Origin: Perca fluviatilis
Taxonomy: Eukaryota; Chordata; Actinopteri; Perciformes; Percidae
NCBI RefSeq assembly: GCF_010015445.1
Contig: NC_053119.1
Span: forward strand, 29,978,383-30,042,382
Length of the DNA: 64,000 nucleotides
Reading direction: 5' to 3'
The position numbers were made by a program, and so were the translations under genes. Below, piece after piece: positions 1 through 11,980 of this stretch. Every line of letters starts with the position of its first letter. The first letter of the stretch is position 1. The notes beneath the pieces were generated by a model. The model saw only the letters and a program-made list of their open reading frames with translations, ran no database searches and was not told the origin of the DNA.

Positions 1-3000
1 TTTGTCTGATTGGCTAGAGAGGCACCTACGGCGGTAGCACCAACGCCATTGGTTAAAAAACTAGGTTAGTGGTCCGACAGGCATGACGGTGAAGAGAAAC
101 TGGGTCACCGATCGAAAATCGTTTATGTCACAGTTCTGTGGGTTGCTATTACATATTACCAGTGGCTTTCAATGGATAGGCCAATCTCATTGGATCTACT
201 GTAAGTATAAAATGAAAACAAGCCTACAGGTTATCGAAATTGCATCTCGGTGACGTTGCTGGGTTTTAATCCATGATGGATGTGTCGATGTTTTCACAGC
301 GTTATGGTCATGTCAGTGTGGTTTTCTAGAGCAGGAGGAGGGACTTTAGCTCGCTGGCCATGTCTTGACAGTTCCTTAGCTAGTAGCAGTAATGCTAAGA
401 TTGGTCAACCAACGGGAATAAATGCTGTTATGGATAACAGGTGGGGAAACCGCTCCAAATATGACAGACTATCTTTAACCGTTGTCAGCAATTACCGAGA
501 CTCGAAGGAAGCTCGTGCATAGGTAGGTGCTTGTTAAATGTTAACTAAACTTGACCTACATGCGAGCGACTAAGTGAACAATGCTATCCAATGCTATCAC
601 GCTAGCAATGTAAACAGGCCTTGGTGGGTATCTGGCACACGGTTTCCTCAGCAGCATCCATCCTGCTGCGATAACATCTATGTCATCATCGCGAATACAG
701 TACGTGTGATTTCAACCCATAAAGAGAACGTAGGTTGTTTTCGAAACAGCAGGCACATGTTTGTTTATAAATTATATTGACACAGTGTTGGCATTGGCAG
801 TGGAAGTGTGGCGACCGCTCGGTTTCGCTGTCGCCGCAGTGTTGCCAAACGAAGATCATGATATTGGGCTTTGGGATTTGGTTACATTGTGCACCATTGT
901 GCCATTTGTTGTGTGATCTGCAGCAGGGCATCCCAAACTTGGGCTCAGGGAGAACCATTAGGATGGTTCCAGGAGGTCTCCAACAGGATGAGGAATAGTT
1001 ACATATCGCTGTTATTTCATTTTCTGAGTCATACTAATCAGCACGTATCCTCACAAGGGGGTCCGTGTTCTGTTGTGGATTCGTTGGGATCCTTGATGTG
1101 AAAATACTGGTGAAAATGTTGATTCAGTCAACATTTTTATGTTTATGTTGATATATTTTAGTTGCCTTTTATGGGTTGTTAAAGGTGCAACTTGTGTTTT
1201 GCAACCAACTTGTGCAATATTCGTTCTCAAAATCTGCATCAACAACAGTGTTATTAGTAGTTCATAATCTACCTTTTCGTGACCGTAAAGACATCCAGTG
1301 TGAACTTCAGACTTGGACTGACAAGTGTTATTGTTGCTCATGGAGAGTAAGCAACCTACACTAGTTCTTATCTGTATTGATTGATGTTGCCATGAAGGCA
1401 TTTTGATAACAGAAGTTTGTTGTGATGATTTAGCAGGGCCCCGCTTAACCACCCTGTTGATCATGAAGACGAAACGACAAAAGAGTTAATTTCTGCAAAG
1501 AAACTGAGTGTTCTTGAAAGTAAAAAAAAAAAAATTAATTCGATTAAAACAAATAAGGGGATATGTGAGGGAAAGGGATGTTGTAGCAGTAGTTGGTATC
1601 CTGCTATGGTGCATCTAAGAGTTTTGGTGATGATCTGGCTACAGCCTGATGTTGGACTACCCTAGAGCCTGGGTGATTTTTGTTATCATAACTAAAAGTA
1701 TATGCTTATTCCCTTTCCCTCACCTGACTCCTGAAACTTTTGCCTCTGTACCTCAGCCCTTCCCAATGTTTATTTTAATTTCAGAACATGCACTGCATGG
1801 GTACGAAATGTAGGCTAATGTCTCCACATTCTTGATCGGCAGAAATTATTTTTGCTTATTTGGGATCAGACTGGCCAGCGTATTTGAAAAAGTTAAGCAA
1901 ACTTTGTTGTCTTTTTGACCTTTTTCCCCTGAGTGAAACGAGGCTAACCGCAATCTCAACCAGCACAAGCGCATGTGTCACTTGAAGTGCCCTCCGTCCC
2001 TCTCCCCCCTCTGTCTTACCCTGAAAATTCACTTCAAAACGCATCGACAAAGCAAACACAAGATTTTTGTGGAACTTCAATGGGGAATAAAGACTAACAA
2101 GACCGATAACAACATTGAACACTACACAAACAGTAATTTATTATTTTCATTTAAGGCGATTAATTTTTCATAGTGACACAGGAGGTGCCGGATCCAATAA
2201 AAAAGGTTATGGATCCAGCGTCGGAGGTGCCGGAACATGTTCCGGCGTGTTCCAGCTCAAATTACTGGTTACTTGGCTGTGTGTGTGCTGTCATGATGTG
2301 TAAGCACATGAAATATAGTTGGTTTTGTGTAGGTGTTGGTTGGCTGTCATGTGTTTTGCACCCCGACCTGTTGTCCCCATATTCCGCTGGGGTGCACACC
2401 GAGCCTGTATGATGATGCGAATATTTGTAAAGCGGATTTGCATTGTGCTTAAGAAATCATGATTTTTTTTTGTTTTGGTGATAACTCTCTCCATGCTGTT
2501 TGCTCGTTAAATAGTTATTGCACAAATCCTTATTTACAGTATGGAAAAAAAAATACAATTTTAGTCCTGTAGAGTGAAGGGGGCGGGGCAGCAATGTGAT
2601 GGCTCTGGTGTAGAAGCTGTAATAATATGGTATATTTGTTAAGGTCATAGTAATTGTGCATTGTAAATTTTTTTACATTTTCGCAGTGGGTACGTACGTA
2701 TAGATATGGACCCTACACCGTAGCCTGACGTTCACCTCTCAATCATTTCCGGGTTTTCATTTTTTTGTATTACGTCTCGCACACGCGCAGAACGTACGCT
2801 TAAGACGGCGTCGCTTCGGTGTGTTCCGAGGCACTTTTTGGACCTCGGGGAGCTGACTGATCAGTCCGACTGCCTTCTCTGCTGACAGCCGTCGGGTTGG
2901 TGTGTCAGGGGCTTAAAAGAGATATGCTAGAACGACGCAGACACCAGCACACAAGTACAGTATAAACCTCAGGCCACTTACGTAGGCAACATCGAAAGCT

Positions 3001-3813
3001 CTGCGTAGAGCCCATGCAGAAGCATAAATCCCCCTTGAATCTTTTTTGTACATTTTAAGTGAAAGGCCAAACAGAAGAAAACCAAGAGTAACAAAATACA
3101 TATGCAAGTGGGAAGAGTTGATGGAAATCTTGAGTACGTACCTGTAACTTTGGGCAGTTTCAGTGACCTGGTCAGCCTCATTCTCTCATTTTAAAGGCCC
3201 GGTCACAGCTGCTCCAAATTGTTAACTTGTCCGCTGACACACCAGTGCTGCTCAGGTAGGCGCCATAGCCCGGGCTTTAGACTTACGTCAGAGCTCGAGC
3301 TTAGTGACGTCCCACCGTCCCAGGGCCGGAAAGAATGGAATTGGGGAAGATGAAAACATTTTTTTTTTTAAAAAGCCCACCTAACTTAATGAACGGCATT
3401 AAAAATAAAACCGACCGCACATTTTGTGTAGCACACAGTTCCCCCCCACAGAGCCCCGAAGAGATGCTACTTTCAAATCTTGCTAGCTTTTTAACATTAC
3501 CAACACTGCCTTTTACTATGAAGAGTAAAAACTCTGCACAGCAAATCAAGTCAGGTTGAGAATTTACTTGTGGTGGTGGGTGGCACAGGATTTGACGGCT
3601 CGGCGCATGATTGCTGGGTTCAGTAAAAACTAGTCAAACGAAGGTTTATGAACTATTTATTGAAAACAATGACTAGGCTACATAACATTAACAGATAATT
3701 TCGGAATAAATAACTATTTACATATATATCAGACTAAAAGATCATGAAGTGTAGCCATGATGTGCTTTGTCAAGTGAATCTGGTTGGTTTGTCAAATGTA
3801 GCAGATAAAATAC
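1..3813. other. Upstream region without recognised gene
   Basis: No protein homology was seen in either strand. A GC-richer patch lies at 2750-2900. Near 3283-3310 two CRE-like words (TTACGTCA and GTGACGTC) sit 20 bp apart. A minus-strand ATG at 3181 opens a short frame ending at a good donor (ACAG/GTACGT, near 3143), which could be a divergent first exon. None is strong enough to call. Confidence 0.3.
97..107 (+). promoter_or_regulatory. RORE match near the left edge
   Basis: AAACTGGGTCA matches WAWNTRGGTCA perfectly. Within 200 bp there are also several CCAAT-type words (GATTGGC at 9, ATTGGTT at 50, CCAATCTCATTGG at 182). No transcript start is visible, and one chance RORE in the window is expected. 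Confidence 0.25.
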
Positions 3814-3821
3814 CTGATTAC

Positions 3822-5672
3822 TAGGGGTGGGCGATATGGACAAAAAATAATATCTCGATATTGTTGGCGATTTTGACGATAACGATAATTAGACGATATC
3901 CTTTTAAAAATGTGTTTTCAAAAGTCAGAGTTACTTAATCACTGATGATAATAATGGGCACAATGTTGAATGAAAACTGTTCTTATTTATTTTCTTTAAA
4001 ATGTAAGTATTCAAGTAAAAACAGTTCAAAGACATACAAAATACTAATACTATACCAATACTAATTGAACTAGTGTAGGAACATTGAACTCTGAGTACAC
4101 ATTCAGTTGGACACCTCTGCTGTAATGTAAATTGTGCAACATACAAGCAAGATGAAATCATAAAAATAAACAAAGGGCTCTGTTCTGTAACATATTGCAC
4201 ACAACCATGTCCTTATTGGAAGCAGTCCTGGAGATGCAGACTGGTCTCACTGAATTCCGTAAAATGGGCACGGACTGGTAACAGTTCATTCCGCGGTGGT
4301 GGTACGGAATGTGTGAAAATTCCGTGTGGCCACCACGGAAAACAATGCCAATGTAAAGTCAATGAGAAGATGACGTAGCACGGTAGTGAGCAGTATGTAA
4401 CGCCGGAATTCCGCGTCAGGAGGTTGGTTGGGGTGGTGGATGGGTAAAACACAGGACTTTCACCCAGGAGACTGGAGTTCGCGTCCCGTGTGGTTTATTT
4501 GTCAGTTTTTTGGGTGTTTTTGTTTTTTTTTTATAAGCATGTCCCGCGTGTGTCACAGAACCGTAAGTCCACCCACGACCTTTTCCTGAACCCAACCGCT
4601 CCGTTCTTCTTGCGTGTCACGTAAGCCCATGTTTCTTTTTCGGCAATCCGTGTTCATTTCACGGAATTCTTCCGTGAGCCCATCACGGAATTTGACGATC
4701 CGTTGGAGATCCGTGTTCATTTAACGGAATTATTCCATGGCAGTTTAACGGATTTTGTTGCAATTCCGTGAAACTGCCACGGATTTAGAGTTAAGGGCCC
4801 GTGTTCATTTTACGGAATTCTGTGAGATCAGGTTGGGAGATGAGATAGGGCAGTGTCAGGCCAGGTTCTGATAGTCCTTCTACTTGGCTGTATAGTCCTT
4901 CTGACCGGGGATTTATGCTGGGATCAGGAATAGTTGGATGTGACCTGACTGGCCCATGTGAGGGAGAGGTGCAGTTCTGTATGCTTTCTTGATGTTTGAG
5001 TATACATGGTCTAGTGTGTTCTTCCCTCTAGTAGCACAATCTACATGCTGGAAAAAAGCTGGGGAGTACAGACTTTAAGGACGCCTTGTTTAAGTCCCCT
5101 GCTACAATATTTATCCCCCCCCCACGCTGCAGTTTGTTCACTATGGTTAGCAATGAGCCAAACTTGTGCTAACGTTAGCATCAGGGGCTATGTGGACGGC
5201 AGTGTGCTGTTTTCGTGGTAAATAAAATGGCCTGTATATTACCGACAGGGCTTCCAGGTCAGGTGAGCAGTGCTGGGCAACGATCCTGCTGTAGGTACGC
5301 CATTCATTATGCATTAAGCTAGCTCGGCGTGCTAGATGTCCGACAACAGACGGAGCGCCCGGTCTAGCCATCTCCTCCGGGATGTTATGAGCCACCTGGA
5401 AGGCTCTCGTAACGGCTGCGTTGTATCGTAGTCCTATATTGATTAGTTCAGTGCGGTTGTACTTGTATAAATATACACCGACAGGAGAGCTAGTAGCTGC
5501 TGCACAATATGCAAAATGTCATCTTTGTTGACATTAGTGAATGTGTAGCATTCCAATGTGTGTTTTGAAGTGTTTTTCTCTAAGTAATTTAAATACTCAA
5601 TAATGTCAATTTGCACATCGTTAACACAAAAATGACAATATTATCGTATATGATATATATTGCCCACCCCTA
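3822..5672. mobile_element. Non-autonomous hAT-like element with 8-bp duplication
   Basis: CTGATTAC is repeated exactly at 3814-3821 and 5673-5680. The element begins TAGGGGTGGGCGATATGG and ends ATATTGCCCACCCCTA, so the terminal inverted repeat begins TAGGGGTGGGC. The ends are rich in GATAT/CGATAT words. An 8-bp duplication and TAGGG termini fit hAT. No transposase frame is seen. The interior contains a second repeat (4241-4831) and unidentified sequence at 4850-5560. Confidence 0.85.
4241..4831. mobile_element. Inverted-repeat element nested in hAT, TTCCGTG-rich
   Basis: The left end CTGGTCTCACTGAATTCCGT is mirrored at the right end by the inverse of ACGGAATTCTGTGAGATCAG, and the match runs on for about 30 bp. 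The interior repeats ACGGAATT and TTCCGTG words in both orientations. Near 4440-4490 there is a tRNA-like stretch with GAGTTCGCGTCCC, resembling a B box. A clean target duplication was not found. Confidence 0.6.
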
Positions 5673-6260
5673 CTGATTACCCGGAGCCCAAATAGGTTAT
5701 TATATGTAACTTTACCTTAATACTATGATCCATATCGAAAGTTACGTTATTAAAAATCTCAACACTGTCTCCTCATAATTCCTGTTAAATCATATAAGAC
5801 TAAGGCTATCTAAAGTTAAAACATGTTTTTGTCAGATCATTGTTTGTTTTTTAAAGTGTTTTAATCCGTGTTTTGGGGATCGTAATAAACACACTGTTTT
5901 GTAGGCTACTATACTGTACATGTCCTTGTTACATGAGTTCCGTGTTTTCTGTCATATCTACAGTGTTATAATGTTGGATTTTCATGTTAAACGTGGCCTT
6001 CAAATAATGAGGTAAACGTATTTTAGACAAATCCCTGTGAGCTAAAACGTTCAGATTTCCAACCATTCTGAACACTGCGGTTTCAACAGTTTTTTCTACT
6101 CTCGGCTAAGTGTTATGCAACTCTAAGCCGGCCTTCTATGATTGGTCATCTGCTCCAAGTAGGCAGGACTGGAGTTTTATTTTTTATTTTTTAAACCACT
6201 GCAGTGTTAACGCTTTAACTTTGTGCCAATCTGAAAGCCACATTCTTGTTCATGATGAAT

Positions 6261-6837
6261 CAGTCCCTCCTGGATTTCGCAGACTTTTATTTGAGATTGT
6301 TGAGGCCCAAAATGCCTGATTTTGTTGTGGGAGACGGTGAAAATTGCAAAAAGAAGTGGTGATTTTCTTTTTGGTATTCTTCTTTAAAAACAAAAGCAGC
6401 AGCTTTCAGCGACTTTAGAGTGAAAAATCATTAGAGCGTACTTTGATGTTAAAATGTATACAAGTTGTCAGGGCATCTGAAATGTTTTGCGCGGTCTTTC
6501 ACTGTACGTTTTGTTGGTAAATGTGAGATGTTCGAGTCACACATGTCTCGTCTTCATATCAGAAACGAGGAAATGAATTTGGCGACATACGTGTGTTACG
6601 TCAACCCGTTCTCAATTCTGCTTGGTCAATGGCTCTCAGCGTCACTAACTGACGCAAAAGTCTGGCACGTGGGACTGCTGTGATTGGTTGAAGTCGCGGG
6701 AAACTCCGATTATTGGTCAAATTTGCGGTAAAGTTACGGTGATTGGTCAAAATTAAGAGTCACACTGAATTCACGGAGATTGGTTGAATTTCCGTGAATT
6801 GTTGCGATTGCGACATTGCAAATTCCTGGAGGGACTG
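6261..6837. mobile_element. MITE with CAGTCCCTCC termini and 6-bp duplication
   Basis: The left end CAGTCCCTCCTGGATTTCGC and the right end TTCCTGGAGGGACTG are inverted repeats. ATGAAT flanks both sides (6255-6260 and 6838-6843). Multiple GATTGGT words lie near the right end. No coding frame is recognised; the superfamily is undetermined. Confidence 0.65.
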
Positions 6838-6957
6838 ATGAATCAGGCACAAGTTGAAGGAGCTGATGGGATAACATAACACTGGAATTGTACCTTGTCT
6901 GATTGAGGTACAATTCCAGTGGAATGTTATCCCATTAGCTTGTGCCTGATTTATCAA
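6838..6957. repeat. Imperfect 50-bp inverted repeat (hairpin)
   Basis: The arms are about 6838-6895 and 6905-6955. Matching words are AATCAGGCACAAG against CTTGTGCCTGATT, GGGATAACAT against ATGTTATCCC, and ACTGGAATTGTACCT against AGGTACAATTCCAGT. The loop is about 10 bp. It directly abuts the MITE on its left. Confidence 0.75.
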
Positions 6958-6997
6958 AAAGCAGAATGTGGCTGTAGCTACAATATTGGCTGCATTG

Positions 6998-7945
6998 TCA
7001 GTTTTTATTGCCAGTCACTCTGGGCTTCTTTAAGTGTGTCAGCCAAGTCTGGAGAAGCTTGTTTGCAAGCATTTTCATATTAGCTTCCAGTCTTTGTTCA
7101 TGAAAAGAACCATCAAGTCGAGTGTCTTGAGCAGGGATTTTAGAGACGGCTTGTCCACTGTGTTGAAAGACACCATCTCTTTGGCAATGAATGTGTGACT
7201 GCTTCAGTACTTTTCCTTCCATCTAGCACTGTTGTGTTTGTGTTTTATGCCCTTGTTAAATGGATAGTTGTGATGTAGAAGGCCAGACTGTCCCCCTTTT
7301 TGCTCTATGGTCCATCTGTGCAGCAATGGAGGAATGATATTTTCGCAAGTGGGCTTGCAAGTTAGTTTGTATTACCACCTTTTGCCATGATTTCTTTCCT
7401 GCAGTGTTTACACATTGTTTACAGCTATTATAAACACAGAAGGTAGAGTGAGCCAAACTAGCATTACTAAATGTGTGTTCACTCTGCCAACATTGATTAT
7501 GTTCACACCACTGCCACTTTGGGCTGCGTTTGTTATTATTTCTGCCAAAGTTATGTAAAAGTAATAGTTAATTGATCTCACAACATCACTCCCTTATTCC
7601 CAACATTTTGGAATTTTATCAAACTATTTACACTGATATCAATAAAACCTTGTCCCACCTCTTCAAAACTATTTCCATCAATGGTCAGGGTGGTGTTTGT
7701 GATTTGGGAGATTGGGCGGCTAAATGGCTGCCTTGATGTTTCATCAATAGGCTTGCTGGCTGCTTCCTGACTATCTGAGTGGGTGTAAAGTGTAGAACAG
7801 GGAAACAAAGCTCAATGGCTTGCTGACTCACTGACAAAGTAGAAGTACGTAAGTGGTGGATGGAAATTGAGGCTGGCTGGTTTTGAGACCATAGAGACTG
7901 GCTGACCCAGTTTCCACTCCAGCACCAGTTCCTTTCAGTGTTCAA
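6998..7945 (-). pseudogene. hAT-type transposase relic with BED zinc finger
   Basis: On the minus strand at 7456-7256 the frame reads CKQCVNTAGKKSWQKVV then TNLQAHLRKYHSS. This is a C-x2-C...H-x4-H finger with the T-N-L-x2-H-L signature of BED fingers in hAT transposases and ZBED genes. Other open pieces at 7945-7685 and 7222-6998 lie in different frames, so the gene is broken. The catalytic core is not recognised. It could be the former transposase of a neighbouring hAT copy. Confidence 0.6.
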
Positions 7946-8619
7946 TCATGACATAGTGGTTCCCCCCCTCCTCCCCCCACACACCCCTCTAGCCCAGAGC
8001 TTTGTCCCAGCCTGGCTCACCAAGCCTGTCGTAACCTAGAACTCCGTATGCTTACTTCAAAAGTGCTTCTTGAGCTTTGCATTTTGTTGTTCCTGTACAT
8101 TAAACATTTAGATGGCTTTAGATTTTTTCAGAACCTTTTATAGAATTCAGTCACGGTTTTCTTTAAGGTTCAGTCGGACATTATTAAGAATGCAAGATTG
8201 TGTACTTGTATTTAAGATTTTCATTTAATTTAATTGATCAGGTAGCCTCTTGTTTGTCTGAATAGCAAATTGGTGCATACATCTAATGCCGATGGTTGCA
8301 CTACGACTACTCCTACTAGATTGTGTTCTGCAGACACACAATAACACTCCAGAAACAACCTGACACATTTTCACATTTAAATTAGTTAAGATAAGTATGA
8401 CTCCTACTTGAGTAACCCAAAATTCACACCAGAAGCGAGAATTCAGTGGAGACTAATGGCTACAGAATTGTCAATCTTTCCAATTTATGGATTGATTGTT
8501 TGCCCAAACGCCCAGCCTGAACAGTGATTGTCTAATCATAGTTTTACAACCATAACTAGGCACAGCAGCTGTCCAGCTCTTCAATTTTTCAACATGTTGA
8601 AGTAGTGTACATGGGCTTA

Positions 8620-9603
8620 AGGCTGTTCACAATATATTGTTTCAGCATCAACATTGCGATCTGATATAGTCGCAGGACGTGTGATGTCACACATCATGCT
8701 GAACTCGAACATTCCTCATTTTCTATGACTAATCCAGTGTTTCCCATTAAATAGCTACAGACTGGGTGAGCCCATCACAGTTTCATAACGGACAGGAAAT
8801 ATTTTTCCACTTCTCGATGGGTGGGGGTCTGCCAAAGGGATTCCACTTGACTCACGGCCGCTCTGTGTGGGAGGTTCCCCTCGTCTCCACAGCTCTATCT
8901 CGCTGGGCGCATTTCCACCATGGCGGTGCGCTAGCCATAGGCTGGGACCGACTCTAGTTTCACTTGAAAAAACTCGGGGTGAAGGTGGCTCGCCGTTGAT
9001 ATGTGTTGGTCAGTATGTCTGCTTGAGAATCCCATTTTGCAGCAATAAAATTGAAGTGAGATGAACAAACAGAGAAATGTATATTTTTAGATAAAACTGA
9101 TGTTGAAATTTTTTTGTTTATAAATTGCAATATAGGGCTGGGCAATTTATCAATATTATATCAATATCGTGATATGAGACTAAATATCGTCTTAGATTTT
9201 GGATAGCGTTAATATCGTAATAGGACGATTTAATTTTCTCTCTCCTGGTTTTAAAGGCTGCATTACAGTAAAATTATGGCAGTTTGTGAACTTACCAGAC
9301 TGTTCTAGCTGTTCTATTATTTACCTTTACCCACATAGTCATTAAATCCACGTTACTGATGATTATATATCAAAAATCTAATTGTAAAAATATTTTGTGA
9401 AAGCACCAAATGTCAACCCTACAATATCGCCGCAATATCGATATTGAGGTATTGGGTCAACAATATTGTGATATTTGATTTTCTCCGTATCGCCCAGCCC
9501 TATTGCAATATATTGCAGAATATTTCAATATGTTTAAAATCGCAATAATATATCGTATCGTGATGATATCATATCGTGAGGCCTCTGGTGATTCCCACCC
9601 CTA
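8620..9603. mobile_element. Degraded hAT-like relic ending CCCACCCCTA
   Basis: The right end 9560-9603 runs through CGATA/CAATAT-rich words into GATTCCCACCCCTA, the inverse of a TAGGGGTGGGAATC terminus. The left end is unclear and no flanking duplication was found. A younger hAT element sits inside at 9133-9502. Confidence 0.45.
9133..9502. mobile_element. 370-bp hAT-like MITE with 8-bp duplication
   Basis: TTGCAATA is repeated exactly at 9125-9132 and 9503-9510. The termini are TAGGGCTGGGCAATTTATC and TATCGCCCAGCCCTA. The interior is rich in ATATCG words and has no frame. A truncated inverted copy of the same family lies at 12540-12702. Confidence 0.88.
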
Positions 9604-9677
9604 ATGCACAAGTGAAGTATATATGTATGTGCAAGTGAAGTATATACTGTATGTATGTGCAAGTGAAGTATTACATT
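9603..9677. repeat. Short tandem repeat, GTGCAAGTGAAGTATA unit
   Basis: Three imperfect copies of a roughly 27-33-bp unit containing GCAAGTGAAGTATA, separated by TATGTATGT words, directly follow the hAT relic. Confidence 0.7.
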
Positions 9678-10217
9678 TTGGCCAAGGCGGCTTCTCATAC
9701 ATCAGCGTATTTTCAAACTTATGAATGTGGTGGAGCGAGGAAGCTGCAGCAATGCTCTGCCCGGCTGCAATTTACCATTAAACAAACGAATAATTTCCAG
9801 TCAGTGCATAACGTCTGTGCGTGATTTTAGCAACACTACCAGTTGAAATTTACGTACTACACAAGTGAGTACATAGTGTACACAGTGCACTCCATATAAG
9901 TGTACTCATGGAAGTATCCGAATTGAGACCCACTTTAACTCTGCCATGTCTCATCTCGTCACCCTAAAAAACACGACCTTTCTAGTAAACAAACACAACA
10001 CGCTCAGTTTATAAACTCCGTCTTTATAAACAAACATAACCATATGTTAATCACGTTGCCATATTGCTTATTGCTTATTGCTAATGCAATACAAGTTGAT
10101 TTTAGCATAGCTTGCTGTTGGCATTGCTTGCTGTTGCCAGAATGTGTCATAATATTTTTATATATTGTGAAAGATTAGATTTGCACTTGACTTACTTTTA
10201 TCTTCGTCTCTCTCCAG

Positions 10218-10402
10218 GGGTAGACGGGTTTCACCAGCTGCTTAAGGCTCAGGATCATATCGGGGCAGACTGACCACATCAAACCGGATGAAACTAGGTC
10301 GGGCTGAATCAAACCAGACAGACCAGAGCAGAACGGAGCAGACCAGACTGATCGAGACTATACCCAGCCCGTCCACGAGGCCCGTTACAGTTTCCTATCC
10401 AG
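10218..10402 (+). other. Candidate bmal1 5' UTR exon
   Basis: A pyrimidine-rich tract ending TCTCTCTCCAG precedes 185 bp with moderately high GC and no repeat signature. It ends CTATCCAG followed by GTAACT, a good donor. The stretch has no long open frame, so it would be untranslated. It lies 2.7 kb upstream of the alternative N-terminal exon on the same strand. Splice signals alone suggest it; no homology was recognised. Confidence 0.4.
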
Positions 10403-10684
10403 GTAACTGAAGCACCTCTGTTCTGTGTGCATGCTGCTCCCACTCATATTTCCGAGAGGATGAATTTGAACCAAGCCTACTGATCTTATGCATCAGTCTG
10501 ACTCATGTGAGAACTGCCAGGAAGTTGAATGCATAAACAGAAAATACAGAGGTTTTTGGTACCTTTTCATCCTACTGTCTACTCCCACTTTAAGGGCCTA
10601 AGGGCCTTTTTATACCTAAAAGGGGCTTTATCTGCAAGTTTGGGAACCACTGGGTTGCACCATGGCAAACTTGTCACTAATTAG

Positions 10685-11980
10685 CAAGGTTATTATAGTT
10701 TTGCATTTTTCATTAGTTTTTATTTTTATTTTGTTTTGACTTTTTGTTTTCAAATTCAGTTTAGTTTTAATTAGTTTTTAAAGCGGGTTTGCTAGTTTCA
10801 TTTAAATTTTTTGAAAATGCTTAGTTTTAGTTTAGTTTTTATTAGTTTTAGAATTAGTTTTAGTCTTTTTTTGTAATATGGGTTATTTGTTATTTGGGGG
10901 CAAGATTTAAAAAGGTCAGAAAAAAATATTGTGTGATAATAACTCAACAAAAACATCATAATTTTAGAAATATGTATTCACAATGTATTCAACAATAACA
11001 CCAGTACATAAAATGTATTTGATGAGCACAAATATGTAAACCGTCTACGCAAAATGCCGCAGTAAGTGCTAAATGTGTAAGTGATGTGTTCCAAGAAAAA
11101 ACCTAAATAGCCAATGGACTAAAGAAGACATACGTCAACAGGTGTTTTGAACTTAGGTTCAAGTAAAGTGGTGAACTTTTTAAAGTCAATCGAATCACAC
11201 AGTTGTGTAGCTAGACATCCGAGTATCATATTAACCCATGCTTCCTCACGCTTTTAGTGTTCATGCGTATTTACTAACCAGCAGCTATCGGGTCGCCAGT
11301 GAAAGCACGCCTGTAGTGTTCTCTGTCCTGTGGTTGTCTCTGTCATGCTGCCTGGTCCTGTACCCATACATCCATGCTCTGTACCGGGGTTAGCTTCTGT
11401 TTCGGGGGAAGGGGGTTTTGCGTTCTCCTTGCCCTGTCACTGCTTTTTAAGGTAAGCTAGGTTGGCCTCCTTGTGTGCGCTTCTCAAATATACTTTCAAA
11501 TTCGTAGGATTTTTCCCTTTTAATAAATTGTCCACATATTTTATCACCTTCCACTGCAAGGCACTTGCTTTTATCTGACACAGTCATAATCAAATAGGGC
11601 TCTGCCGCTTTCTTCGGACTTTCGGTACCGCCATGATGACAGGCGAGGGGTGTTGTGTTCAATTTGACGTGGAATGTAGGAATTTCTGGGTTCCCAGTCG
11701 GAAACTATATGTCTGCGGCATAGACTGAATAAAACAGGTCTATGGTCGGAAATGTCAACTCTGAGAGATATAACGTTATTTGCTCTGTGAAAGACCATAA
11801 CAAAGACGAAAACTAAGGACATTTACTCCATTAGTTAGTTTTGCAAACAGACATTACAGTTTTAGTTTAGTTATCGTTTTTTGTAATGCCTCGTTTTTAT
11901 TTTTATTTCAGTTAACGACAATGTTTTTTCCCACCTAGTTTTCGTTATTTGGTTCGTTGTCGTTAACGATTATAACCTTG
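10685..11980. mobile_element. hAT-like element, CAAGGTTAT termini
   Basis: The left end CAAGGTTATTATAGTTTT is mirrored by AACGATTATAACCTTG on the right. Flanks CTAATTAG (10677-10684) and CCAATTAG (11981-11988) agree at 7 of 8 bases. Both ends are T/A-rich with TTAGTTTT tandem-like words. Inner frames show no transposase. It lies between the two candidate bmal1 5' exons. Confidence 0.75.

Noticed and set aside
686..1464. Minus-strand frames of 90 and 137 codons upstream of bmal1
   Set aside because: No homology, no splice or promoter support, and low-complexity composition; length alone is expected by chance in 64 kb.
6665..6670. CACGTG E-box as a clock element
   Set aside because: It lies inside the CAGTCCCTCC MITE; several other CACGTG words occur in the window, two of them also in transposons, so no specific role is supported.
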